Shown here one piece after another: positions 1 to 6,603 of a stretch of 20,080 bases of DNA (position 1 is the stretch's first letter; the number at the start of each line of letters is the position of its first letter). Under the pieces are notes generated by a model. It made no database searches. It was not told where the DNA came from and saw only the letters and a list, made by a program, of their open reading frames with translations. The stretch is from a virus, in IMG/VR virus record IMGVR_UViG_3300042542_003272, positions 1 to 20,080 of that record; one strand, written 5' to 3'. The translations under genes were made by a program, and so were the position numbers.

Positions 1-318
1 AAGAAGATTGAGGCCAAGCGCATCAATGGACTTTCCGGCGAAGACTGGCATGGCTGGGAAGGCGATGCTGACTTTGTCCATTACAACTACCGCATCGCCG
101 CTGAGCCGCGAAGATGGCTCATCTACAACTACAACGGCAAAACACTCGCGACACCTTATGATAACTGCCTAGTGTCCGGCGCCACCCTAATCTGCAGCGC
201 CGTAGAAGAGCCGATGCCAACTCAACAACACGTGAACGCATTCATTAAAGATGTGAATAAGATACTCACAACGCCAGAACCCGAGTGTTCGGGCTTGCGG
301 CTGCCGCGCAGCAAATAA
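1..318 (+). CDS. Unknown protein, C-terminal part (5' end outside window)
   Basis: The frame is open from the first base to TAA at 316-318, giving the last 105 residues of a protein that starts upstream. The visible part is rich in aromatics in its first half (HGWEGD, FVHYNYR, WLIYNYNG) and has a short hydrophobic stretch (NCLVSGATLICSA) in the middle. I do not recognise a family. It ends 16 bases before the sigma-54-like promoter, so it probably belongs to the preceding transcription unit. A short hairpin (CCCGA/TCGGG, about 280-293) lies inside its 3' end but has no T-run, so it is not called a terminator. Confidence 0.7.
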   Translation, partial: KKIEAKRINGLSGEDWHGWEGDADFVHYNYRIAAEPRRWLIYNYNGKTLATPYDNCLVSGATLICSAVEEPMPTQQHVNAFIKDVNKILTTPEPECSGLRLPRSK

Positions 319-333
319 ACTAGCGGCTAAAAC

Positions 334-350
334 TTGGCACGCTATTTGCG
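334..350 (+). promoter_or_regulatory. Sigma-54 (-24/-12) promoter, site 1
   Basis: TTGGCAC at 334-340 and TTGC at 346-349 are separated by five bases. GG (336-337) and GC (348-349) therefore have the strict 10-base spacing of RpoN promoters, whose consensus is TGGCACG-N4-TTGC. The match is complete, including the G after CAC. With C349 as -12, transcription would start near 361. The site lies in the gap after the partial gene and heads a unit that ends at the terminator at 1353-1381. The same gap also allows a weaker sigma-70-like reading (TTGGCA, 16 bases, TATCCT), so the sigma-54 assignment is strong but not exclusive. Confidence 0.7.
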
Positions 351-364
351 TTACCTATCCTACA

Positions 365-475
365 ATGAGCACGCTTGCTTACAAAGTCTACGGTCCTTAC
401 GAACTCTCTGCGTTTGACGATCTCAATGTCGTCCGCATTATCCGCCGCGCGCGTCAGTTCGTCAACTCGCGCTAG
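365..475 (+). CDS. Small ORF, 36 aa, doubtful
   Basis: ATG at 365 to TAG at 473-475 encodes a 36-residue basic peptide (MSTLAYKVYGPYELSAF..., ending VRIIRRARQFVNSR). It is the first ATG after the sigma-54-like promoter, but only about four bases beyond the predicted transcription start, so it would have to be read from a nearly leaderless message. The composition is protein-like. The frame at 418-681 picks up where this one stops, so the two could be one gene joined by a frameshift or broken by an indel. No family is recognised. Confidence 0.35.
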   Translation: MSTLAYKVYGPYELSAFDDLNVVRIIRRARQFVNSR

Positions 476-546
476 TCAATTCTAATGACAAGCCATCGAG
501 TGTCTCGCCCGTCTTTCATGCTTTCAGCGGCCGGCTTTCACCGGAT

Positions 547-681
547 ATGCGCCCACCATATGCAACCGATGGCAGTGGGCACTTCACTTTCCAGAGCAAT
601 GAGCGTGTGCTCGTTTCTCTACGAATCATCAGCCGCGTGACTGATGCACAACAATCCTCGCGCAAAGTTAAACACCAGTAA
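547..681 (+). CDS. Small unknown protein, 44 aa; frame open from 418
   Basis: The frame is open from 418 to TAA at 679-681 and reads like protein along its whole length (for example FTFQSNERVLVSLRIISRV). The only ATG is at 547, giving 44 residues. No ATG, GTG or TTG exists between 418 and 547, so the upstream protein-like part would need a frameshift from the 365-475 ORF. The stop is followed after four bases by the ATG at 686, a spacing like that of real gene pairs here. A competing frame, 485-640, looks less like protein. Function unknown. Confidence 0.4.
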   Translation: MRPPYATDGSGHFTFQSNERVLVSLRIISRVTDAQQSSRKVKHQ

Positions 682-685
682 TACT

Positions 686-1327
686 ATGTCCGCTAAGAAC
701 CTGTTCGCCCTCACCCTCGCAGCCGTGTCCATCAACTTCCTTCAAGACGTTCGCGTCATCAAGGCCTCGAAGAAAGACAAGGATGCCGCCAAGGCCAAGG
801 GCGTTGCCGAAGACTCCGCCGAATACCCGAAGGACAAGCAGCTGCCGCTTGTCCGCCCGGATTTCAGCGACAAGCCCAACGCCGTCGCGTTCATCGGCGC
901 CTTCTATGACGCCGCTGAGAAGACTAAGGCCGGCAGCGCCGACGAGTTGCTCGCGAAGGTGTTCCGCGCGCGCACCGGCGATGCCACCGAGCAAGCCATC
1001 ACGGCTGACGGCGAACTCGACCCCGATAAGTATGTCAAGTTCCTGACCAGCGAAGTGTCTGGGACTAAGACCCTGTCGCAGCTCGAAGGCGAGAAGTCTG
1101 CCCTCGCGACCGAGCTCATTACCCTCGGCGAGTTCTATCAGCTGAACGAGAGTGACGTCGCCGCGCTCAATACCGCCGGCTATAGCGACGCTCAGGCACT
1201 GCTGCTCGTGATCAGCAACAAGCGCCGCGCGTGGGGCGAGATCGGCGCCGTCATCGATGCGCGCAAGGCAGAGGCCGCGAAGAAGAAGGCCAAGAAGGAC
1301 GCGAAGGAGGCGCAGAAGACTGCCTAA
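686..1327 (+). CDS. Ala/Lys-rich protein, 213 aa, unknown function
   Basis: I chose the ATG at 686 rather than the in-frame ATG at 644. The 686 start follows the preceding TAA by four bases, has the TACTATG context common in this window, and the extra 14 residues would overlap the upstream ORF. The protein begins MSAKNLFALTLAAVSINFL, is mostly helical and charged in the middle, and ends in a tail dominated by Lys and Ala (about residues 190-213) that could bind nucleic acid. It has no clear signal peptide and no recognised domain. It is followed directly by a strong terminator and lies in the unit headed by the sigma-54-like promoter, so it is a candidate for the main product of that unit. 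Confidence 0.8.
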   Translation: MSAKNLFALTLAAVSINFLQDVRVIKASKKDKDAAKAKGVAEDSAEYPKDKQLPLVRPDFSDKPNAVAFIGAFYDAAEKTKAGSADELLAKVFRARTGDATEQAITADGELDPDKYVKFLTSEVSGTKTLSQLEGEKSALATELITLGEFYQLNESDVAALNTAGYSDAQALLLVISNKRRAWGEIGAVIDARKAEAAKKKAKKDAKEAQKTA

Positions 1328-1352
1328 GTTCTAGTCCTAGGTTCAACCACAG

Positions 1353-1381
1353 AACCCGCTCGGCGACGGGCGGGGTTTTTA
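1353..1381 (+). terminator. Intrinsic terminator with GCGA tetraloop
   Basis: Arm AACCCGCTCG (1353-1362) pairs with CGGGCGGGGTT (1367-1377) around a GCGA (GNRA-type) loop, with one bulged base and one G-U pair. A run of T follows to 1380. It lies 25 bases after the stop of the 686-1327 gene and closes the first sigma-54-headed unit. Confidence 0.85.
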
Positions 1382-1417
1382 TTGAGCTTATGACTAATAA
1401 CAAACCAAACTAACATT

Positions 1418-1840
1418 ATGGGAATGTATACTAAGTTCCACGTCCATCTGCGGTTCAAGGAGACTACACCCGCGGAAGTGATTGGTGTGATGCGCTGGTT
1501 AATTGAACGTCCGCAATTAGAGCCTCCTAATTATCCTGAACATCTACAATTCATGGAGCACGGTCGTATCAAGTGGATGTTGCATCATGCATCCTACTAT
1601 CACTGCATACGCCCGGCGACTGAATTCTGGTTCGACGACATCACAAAACAGTGGATTCTCAACGCGACATGTGACTTCAGGAATTACGATGATGACATCG
1701 ACACATTCATGGCCTTTGTGTTTCCTCATGTGGATAAGCGCGGTTTCGCGGGATACAAAATCTACGAAGAGGATACACATCCGACGTTGATCTACCTTGA
1801 AGAAGGCAAAAGCGCACCGACATACAAGGTTGTCGTATGA
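1418..1840 (+). CDS. Conserved phage-type hypothetical protein, 140 aa
   Basis: The protein starts MGMYTKFHVHLRFKETTPAE, a beginning I associate with a family of short phage and bacterial proteins of unknown function (MGMYTE...TP.EVI...). It has alternating strands and helices with many aromatics and His, and looks like a compact soluble alpha/beta protein. The gene is visibly more A+T-rich than most neighbours, which may mean later acquisition. It follows the terminator by 36 bases, and its leader (1390-1417) is A/C-rich without a Shine-Dalgarno. The stop overlaps the next start (ATGA at 1837-1840), so translation is probably coupled. Confidence 0.8.
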   Translation: MGMYTKFHVHLRFKETTPAEVIGVMRWLIERPQLEPPNYPEHLQFMEHGRIKWMLHHASYYHCIRPATEFWFDDITKQWILNATCDFRNYDDDIDTFMAFVFPHVDKRGFAGYKIYEEDTHPTLIYLEEGKSAPTYKVVV

Positions 1841-2631
1841 CCCCAATCCCCATCTCTCCATCCGATCTCGCCACACTGCTCTTCGGCTCAGTCAATGAGC
1901 GCAACGCCCATATCGACGAGGCCACATTCCACTGGCTACGTCGCCCGGGCGCACCGGCGATGGATATGCCGTCGAAGATCGTGCCTCCTCACATCGCCGC
2001 CGAGGTAGTTAAGTCTGACCCCGACGGCGCGTGGCTACACATCCAAACAGTCACAGCCCCGCACGTCACCTATCACGTCCTCTGGGAACGCCGTCATTGG
2101 CTCGAATCCAACGAGCGCGTGATGCAGGGCTTTCACTCCGCGCGCACGCATCGCGAGGCGTTCTTCACGGCGAAGTCCGAAGAACTCGCGGCGACCACCG
2201 CGCACGCGGCGCGCATGTCGCACATGATACGCGCAATCACCGCGTGCGGTCTGCCGCGTATCAAAGCCACCCTCTTTGTCGAGCACGCGTGGCGTGACGC
2301 CGCGAACGAAGAAGCCTTTCGCGCGAAGATCGAAGGCATCGAGAATCTTTTCGGAATCGTTGGAATATATCAAGAACCATATGAAACAAAACAACAAACA
2401 ACAGAACAAGACAAAGTCGAGCAAGCCCAAGTCGGAGAAGACAATCCTCTCACACCTCAAGCGGGAGGAGAAGCTGAACCACCGGTTATCCATCTCGATC
2501 GACAAGCTGGACCAGCAGATCGAGTTGCTGAGGGAGAAGCGAGTGAGCTACGAGATGGCCCGCACGAACACACTCGCGCGGATGGATATACTGACCGCGC
2601 AGTTGAGTCCAGCCACTCAATTAGTTCTTAG
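1837..2631 (+). CDS. Unknown protein, 264 aa, with overprinted C-terminal tail
   Basis: ATG at 1837 overlaps the previous stop. Residues 1 to about 180 look like a normal folded soluble protein, including a His/Trp-rich stretch (WLHIQTVTAPHVTYHVLWERRHW). From about residue 182 the sequence becomes low-complexity, rich in Glu, Gln, Pro and Gly, and its third codon positions become A-rich, unlike the G/C-rich third positions of the rest. That part coincides with a different gene (2381-2659) in another frame, whose codons look normal. The tail is therefore probably a by-product of overlap or a disordered extension. No family is recognised. Confidence 0.65.
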   Translation: MTPIPISPSDLATLLFGSVNERNAHIDEATFHWLRRPGAPAMDMPSKIVPPHIAAEVVKSDPDGAWLHIQTVTAPHVTYHVLWERRHWLESNERVMQGFHSARTHREAFFTAKSEELAATTAHAARMSHMIRAITACGLPRIKATLFVEHAWRDAANEEAFRAKIEGIENLFGIVGIYQEPYETKQQTTEQDKVEQAQVGEDNPLTPQAGGEAEPPVIHLDRQAGPADRVAEGEASELRDGPHEHTRADGYTDRAVESSHSISS

Positions 2632-2659
2632 TCTCGGTGACATAAAGAAAGCTGCTTGA
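2381..2659 (+). CDS. Coiled-coil protein, 92 aa, overlapping upstream gene out of frame
   Basis: The chosen start is ATG at 2381. The frame is open further upstream, but residues before this point are Arg-rich shadow sequence of the upstream gene. The N-terminus is a polar Lys/Gln/Asn stretch (MKQNNKQQNKTKSSKPK). It is followed by a heptad-like helix of about 45 residues (HLKREEKLNHRL...LDQQIELLREKRVSYEM) consistent with a coiled coil. Third codon positions are strongly G/C, as in confident genes here, which supports this frame over the overlapping one. It ends one base before the helicase start at 2661, so it may be coupled to or act with the helicase. Function unknown. Confidence 0.7.
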   Translation: MKQNNKQQNKTKSSKPKSEKTILSHLKREEKLNHRLSISIDKLDQQIELLREKRVSYEMARTNTLARMDILTAQLSPATQLVLSLGDIKKAA

Positions 2660-2660
2660 T

Positions 2661-5009
2661 ATGAACATCAAACTAAACCTAGTCCCACAGCCTCCGCCAG
2701 TCAGGCATCGCACTGTTCTCACGCCTCCGCCGCCCGTCAAGCTAGTCACCAAATCCCAGACCAACCAAGCGACGGCGACCGCGCGGCTCAAGGCAGACCG
2801 CGCGCTCACACTCTGCACAGTTCAGCACTGGACTTCGTGGGACAGCGTGCGCAATCAAGCTGGCATTATCCTCTCGCCAGTCTACACCTCGCAACCGTTC
2901 AGTCGTCCGCTCCTAGTCACCGCGCTCGATGACTACGTCGCACTCGCGGGCGTGGCGCTCACGAACAGCGTTACGGTCGACGCCGGCGTAGTCTCGACGG
3001 CGGCTATCCGCGCGGACATCACGCACCACAACGTCGCCATCGAACAGTTCGTCCTGCGGCCGCAGCAGCGCAAGTCAGTCGACCAGATCATCGAAGTGCT
3101 GTGGGAAAAGAACCTTGGCAACGCCGTGCTCAACCCACTCAAAACCGGCGCCGGCAAGTCAATCATCGCGGGCACGATCATCAAGTATCTACAAGACAAC
3201 AACTGGCACGGTCGCGAGTTCTTCTTGCCGCAAGCCAAGGTCTTGTTCCTGACAAAGAAAGCCGTCGTCACGAAGATCATCCGCACGTTCCGACGCATGG
3301 GTATTAAGAACGTCGGCGAGTCGTTGTTCGGTAACGACGTGTGCGTCACGCACTATGGGGCAATGCGCGCGAAGGCCAACGACCGTTACTTCGAGGAGTT
3401 CGAAGACATCGCACGCGGCAACAAGGTAATGCTCAAGCGCTACCGCGGCGAAGCACCCATACTCGTCATCTTGGATGAATGTCAGGAGATTAAGAAGTGG
3501 GACAGCACCCGCACGCAGTATGTCTGGGGCTTCCATCACAGCAAGCTCGGCGCGAAAGTAAAATGGTTATTAACTTCAGCCACTCCGGGCGTCACGCTTA
3601 ATGACATGATGTCGTTCGCCGTCTTCGCCGGTATCAAAGCCGACGATATCAACATCCTCGACCGCCACAGTTTCCCGTCGTGGATATATCAGTTCGGCGA
3701 CCCGCGCAAGCCGAACGGCGCGGCGATGGAACGCTTTCGCGATCACATGGGAGCTCTTGTCGTGTCCCCGCCGAACGACCCGTCGAAAGTCAAGGCCACG
3801 AATCGCTGCACGCTGCTGGAGTTCAAGACCGAAGCGGAGCGAATCAGATACCTCAAGGCCGAAGCCGAGTATGTTGCGGCCATTCAGCGCGTCGGCCGCG
3901 GCATCAGCGATCGCGGCATGGCGATGGTGCAGTTCATGATCTACCGAGCGAAGTGTGAGTTGCTATCCGTGCCTTACGTTGTCGAGCTCGCCTTGCAGCG
4001 GTGGCGCGAGGGCTTCGCGCCAGTCATGGCGTTCAGCTTTCAAGAAAGCGTGCGCGACGCAATGCTCGCGTTGATCGAGGCGGGCATACCGCGTGAGCAG
4101 ATCTCGCTGATCTGGGGTGGCGAGAAGTCAATCACCGAGGGCGAGATCTTCAAGTCCGACGAAGCAGGTCAGTGGGTGCTCGCGAAGGTCAAGCTAGATG
4201 ACGTGGTGGATAGAGTGAAGAGCGGCGCGATAACCGATCTGCCCACGTTGGTTGAGGAGACACAAGACGCGTGGACGATGGCTCTAAAACAACTCAAGCT
4301 GTCAACCATACCTCTGACTGAGCCTCCAGATATGTCTGACGGCTGGTCCGCCGACGACGCCGCCGAGTGGGTCACATCCCAACTGCTTAGCCTCCCGCTC
4401 ATCAAGTCGCGCTACCCCGGCGTGCCTCTCAAAAAGCTCCTCACGCGCTACCGCAAGTGGACCAAGTATACTTACGAGCGCGTCAAGCGCGACGAGAAGG
4501 AAGAGGAAGCACGCGAGCGCCGCGAGAAGCTTCATAATCTCCGGCTCACCGCCATGCCTGACGACGAGCGTCAGCGCGAGATCGACCGCTTTCAAGAGGG
4601 TCGCTCGCAGTTCTGCATCTACACGCTGTCCGCCGGTGGCACGGGCGTTGACCTCGACCACCAGATTCCCGAAGCGCGGCCGCGCTGGGTATACAGCACG
4701 GTGTGCTACTACGCCGAAGAGTTCATGCAAGCTCTCGGCCGGTGCATGCGCGTCGCGACCATCAGCGACGTTGTGCAGGAGATCATCTTCTTCAACGGCA
4801 CGATCGCCGCGAAGCACGTGGCCCCGAAACTCATGCGCAAGGTGAAGGCGATCGCGAAGATCGCATCGTCGAGCGACGACCTTGTGTCTGTGCTCGAAGC
4901 CGCCGTCATGGACGAGAGCAAAGCAGTAGACGAGCCGCTCGTGACCGAGGTTGTCGACGACACCGCGAGCGAGGTTGATGAGTCGGTGCTGGAGGATGAC
5001 GCAGACTAA
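2661..5009 (+). CDS. SF2 (SNF2-like) DNA helicase/ATPase, 782 aa
   Basis: Helicase motifs appear in order: RPQQRKSVDQI (133-143), motif I KTGAGKS (161-167), motif II LDECQE (271-276), motif III TSATP (305-309), a motif IV-like PVMAFSFQES (454-462), motif V GGTGVDL (659-665) and motif VI QALGRCMR (690-697). This is an ATP-driven translocase or helicase of superfamily 2, closest in style to SNF2/phage D10-type enzymes, probably acting in replication or recombination. Oddities are DECQ instead of DEAH or DEAQ, an insertion of roughly 150 residues (about 490-640) with a very charged helix between the halves of lobe 2, a proline-rich N-terminus and an acidic tail (740-782). It starts one base after the coiled-coil gene. 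Confidence 0.9.
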   Translation: MNIKLNLVPQPPPVRHRTVLTPPPPVKLVTKSQTNQATATARLKADRALTLCTVQHWTSWDSVRNQAGIILSPVYTSQPFSRPLLVTALDDYVALAGVALTNSVTVDAGVVSTAAIRADITHHNVAIEQFVLRPQQRKSVDQIIEVLWEKNLGNAVLNPLKTGAGKSIIAGTIIKYLQDNNWHGREFFLPQAKVLFLTKKAVVTKIIRTFRRMGIKNVGESLFGNDVCVTHYGAMRAKANDRYFEEFEDIARGNKVMLKRYRGEAPILVILDECQEIKKWDSTRTQYVWGFHHSKLGAKVKWLLTSATPGVTLNDMMSFAVFAGIKADDINILDRHSFPSWIYQFGDPRKPNGAAMERFRDHMGALVVSPPNDPSKVKATNRCTLLEFKTEAERIRYLKAEAEYVAAIQRVGRGISDRGMAMVQFMIYRAKCELLSVPYVVELALQRWREGFAPVMAFSFQESVRDAMLALIEAGIPREQISLIWGGEKSITEGEIFKSDEAGQWVLAKVKLDDVVDRVKSGAITDLPTLVEETQDAWTMALKQLKLSTIPLTEPPDMSDGWSADDAAEWVTSQLLSLPLIKSRYPGVPLKKLLTRYRKWTKYTYERVKRDEKEEEARERREKLHNLRLTAMPDDERQREIDRFQEGRSQFCIYTLSAGGTGVDLDHQIPEARPRWVYSTVCYYAEEFMQALGRCMRVATISDVVQEIIFFNGTIAAKHVAPKLMRKVKAIAKIASSSDDLVSVLEAAVMDESKAVDEPLVTEVVDDTASEVDESVLEDDAD

Positions 5010-5033
5010 TCTCTAACTGTCTGTTCTTTATCT

Positions 5034-5813
5034 ATGATAAAACTAAACCTAACTGACGAACAGAAAGCAGCGAACGTCGCAGCGTTCGCAAAGCTACACC
5101 CGGACGTCGAGTATAAGCAGACGGCTGCCGCCGCTGACAGCTTCATTACTATCACGCCCGCGGGCAAGGAAGTTAAGAAGCTCGCGCAGCGGTTCGCGGC
5201 GATGAAACATCCAGTGCTAATCACCGGCGAGTCAGGCACTGGCAAGGAGCTAATCGCCCGCATCCTGCACGGCGAGCGCCCGTATCAATCGTTCCGCGCA
5301 GTCAACTGCGCCGGGATAACAGACACACTGTTCGAATCAGAGCTCTTCGGCTACGAAGAAGGCTCATTCACGGGCGCGCTGAAAGGCGGCCGCCGGGGCA
5401 TGATCGAGCAGGCACAGGACGGCACGCTGTTCCTCGATGAGATCGGTGACATGCCTGTGTCACAACAAGTTAAGCTCCTACGCGTGCTTCAACAGCGCGA
5501 GTTCTATCGCGTCGGCGGACACAGCCCTATCAAAGCGGAGTGCCGGTTCGTGTTCGCGACGAACAGAGACCTAGGAACCGCGGTCTCCGATGGCACATTT
5601 CGTGCTGACTTATTCTTCCGCATCTATCAGCTACACATCCATATCCCGTCGCTCGCGGAGCGGCCGGATGACGTGTTGCTAATCATCAAAGCCGAGTGCG
5701 ACAAGCTCGGCATGAGCTATGACGACTTGCCGCCGGTGAACGAGCTCCGGTTCAATGAGGGCAACGTGCGTCAGTTACAGGGCGAAGTGCTACGGGCTTT
5801 TTATAGACCATGA
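5034..5813 (+). CDS. Minimal sigma-54 activator AAA+ ATPase (bEBP core), 259 aa
   Basis: The complete central domain of bacterial enhancer-binding proteins is present: Walker A GESGTGKE (65-72), NCAGI (91-95), ESELFGYEEGSFTGA with the sigma-54-contacting loop GSFTGA (110-115), Walker B TLFLDEIGDM (131-140), sensor I ATNRDL (175-180), arginine-finger segment FRADLFFRI (189-197) and sensor II GNVRQL (243-248). This family uses ATP to remodel closed RNA polymerase-sigma-54 complexes. The usual GAFTGA has Ala replaced by Ser. Only about 60 residues precede Walker A, with no receiver, GAF or PAS domain. The protein stops 11 residues after sensor II, so the Fis-type HTH is missing. It probably acts from solution. 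Its stop overlaps the next start (ATGA). Confidence 0.92.
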   Translation: MIKLNLTDEQKAANVAAFAKLHPDVEYKQTAAAADSFITITPAGKEVKKLAQRFAAMKHPVLITGESGTGKELIARILHGERPYQSFRAVNCAGITDTLFESELFGYEEGSFTGALKGGRRGMIEQAQDGTLFLDEIGDMPVSQQVKLLRVLQQREFYRVGGHSPIKAECRFVFATNRDLGTAVSDGTFRADLFFRIYQLHIHIPSLAERPDDVLLIIKAECDKLGMSYDDLPPVNELRFNEGNVRQLQGEVLRAFYRP

Positions 5814-6079
5814 GACTACTACAAACTAGCGTGAGCGAAGCCGCCGTGGAATTGCTGGCTACGTGCGCAATTACTACACTGATCGGGCTTGGTATATATT
5901 CTGTAATCAAACCGTATAAACAAACCTTACCTCCAATCTCCACTTCTCTTACCTTCACACAAACCAATCGTCTCGTCGTTACTCACTACGTCATAATCCC
6001 GGCGACCTTAGAACAATGGTCCGCGATGACGAGTCGTTACCCCGCGAACGTCACGCGCACAACCTTGCGATTCGAGTAG
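5810..6079 (+). CDS. Small membrane protein, 89 aa, one transmembrane segment
   Basis: ATG at 5810 overlaps the stop of the sigma-54 activator by four bases, implying coupled translation. A single hydrophobic segment lies at about residues 13-33 (VELLATCAITTLIGLGIYSVI), followed by a Lys-containing turn and a polar, Thr-rich C-terminal part of about 50 residues. The segment is too far in and too uninterrupted for a typical cleaved signal peptide. It could be a signal anchor. No family is recognised. Candidates are a small lysis-related protein or a partner of the activator next door, but nothing in the sequence decides. The gene is more A+T-rich than its neighbours. Confidence 0.65.
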   Translation: MRLLQTSVSEAAVELLATCAITTLIGLGIYSVIKPYKQTLPPISTSLTFTQTNRLVVTHYVIIPATLEQWSAMTSRYPANVTRTTLRFE

Positions 6080-6084
6080 TCCCT

Positions 6085-6603
6085 ATGCAAACCTTCTTAC
6101 CCTACGCTGACTTCGCGGAGTGCGCACGCGTGCTCGATGATAAACGCCTCGGCAAGCAGAGAGTGGAGTGCTTGCAAATACTCAAGGCACTACAACCGCC
6201 AGAGACGTGCCCAACCTGCAAAGGCACTGGCATCCTATCGGTTGGCTGGATTCGCGACGCCGCGCGCGTAAACTATCAATGCCCCAAGTGCATGGCCGCA
6301 GGCGTATTGAAACGCGCGTGGTCAAATCACCCGGCGACGCGGATGTGGCGTGGGTATGAAAATGCGCTCGTTGCCTACACAGATGATATGTGTCGCGAAT
6401 GGAAGCGTCGCGGATTCGACGACACAGTTCAATCAAAAGTGTGGGCACTTAATAAACCGGGCGAGTGTGATATGCCAACATGGCTAGGCAACTACAATCT
6501 CCACTCCTCTCACCGCGCGGCTCTACTCTATAAGAACCCCGCTCACTACTCTCAATTTGGTTGGACTGAAACACCTAAACAAGATTACTACTGGCCTGTA
6601 TGA
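6085..6603 (+). CDS. Pyrimidine-dimer-glycosylase-like protein with zinc-ribbon insert, 172 aa
   Basis: The ATG at 6085 gives MQTFLPYADFAECARVLDDK, the conserved start of the T4 endonuclease V-related family (Pyr_excise type). The open frame further upstream overlaps the preceding gene and is not used. Other family landmarks are RLGKQRVECLQILKAL (21-36), NHPATRMWRGYENAL (81-95) and LHSSHRAALLYKNPAHY (139-155). Relatives excise UV-damaged bases or are uncharacterised members of the fold. Unusually, residues 40-75 carry CPTCKGTG (42-49) and CPKC (66-69), a DnaJ-like four-cysteine zinc site inserted between two conserved helices. The stop overlaps the next start at 6600. Confidence 0.8.
   Translation: MQTFLPYADFAECARVLDDKRLGKQRVECLQILKALQPPETCPTCKGTGILSVGWIRDAARVNYQCPKCMAAGVLKRAWSNHPATRMWRGYENALVAYTDDMCREWKRRGFDDTVQSKVWALNKPGECDMPTWLGNYNLHSSHRAALLYKNPAHYSQFGWTETPKQDYYWPV

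Noticed and set aside
278-295. CCCGA/TCGGG hairpin at the end of the first gene
   Set aside because: Short stem, no T-run, inside coding sequence. Not a credible terminator.
485-640. Plus-strand ORF of 51 codons in the gap before 644
   Set aside because: Met/Ser/Cys-rich shadow-like composition. The alternative frame ending at 681 reads more like protein and is better spaced to the next gene.
644-685. Upstream ATG at 644 as start of the Ala/Lys-rich protein
   Set aside because: Adds 14 residues overlapping the preceding ORF. The ATG at 686 has the typical TACTATG context four bases after a stop.
4634-4652. TGGCACGGGCGTTGAC, near match to a -24/-12 promoter
   Set aside because: The -12 element is GA instead of GC, and the bases encode the conserved helicase motif V (GGTGVDL).
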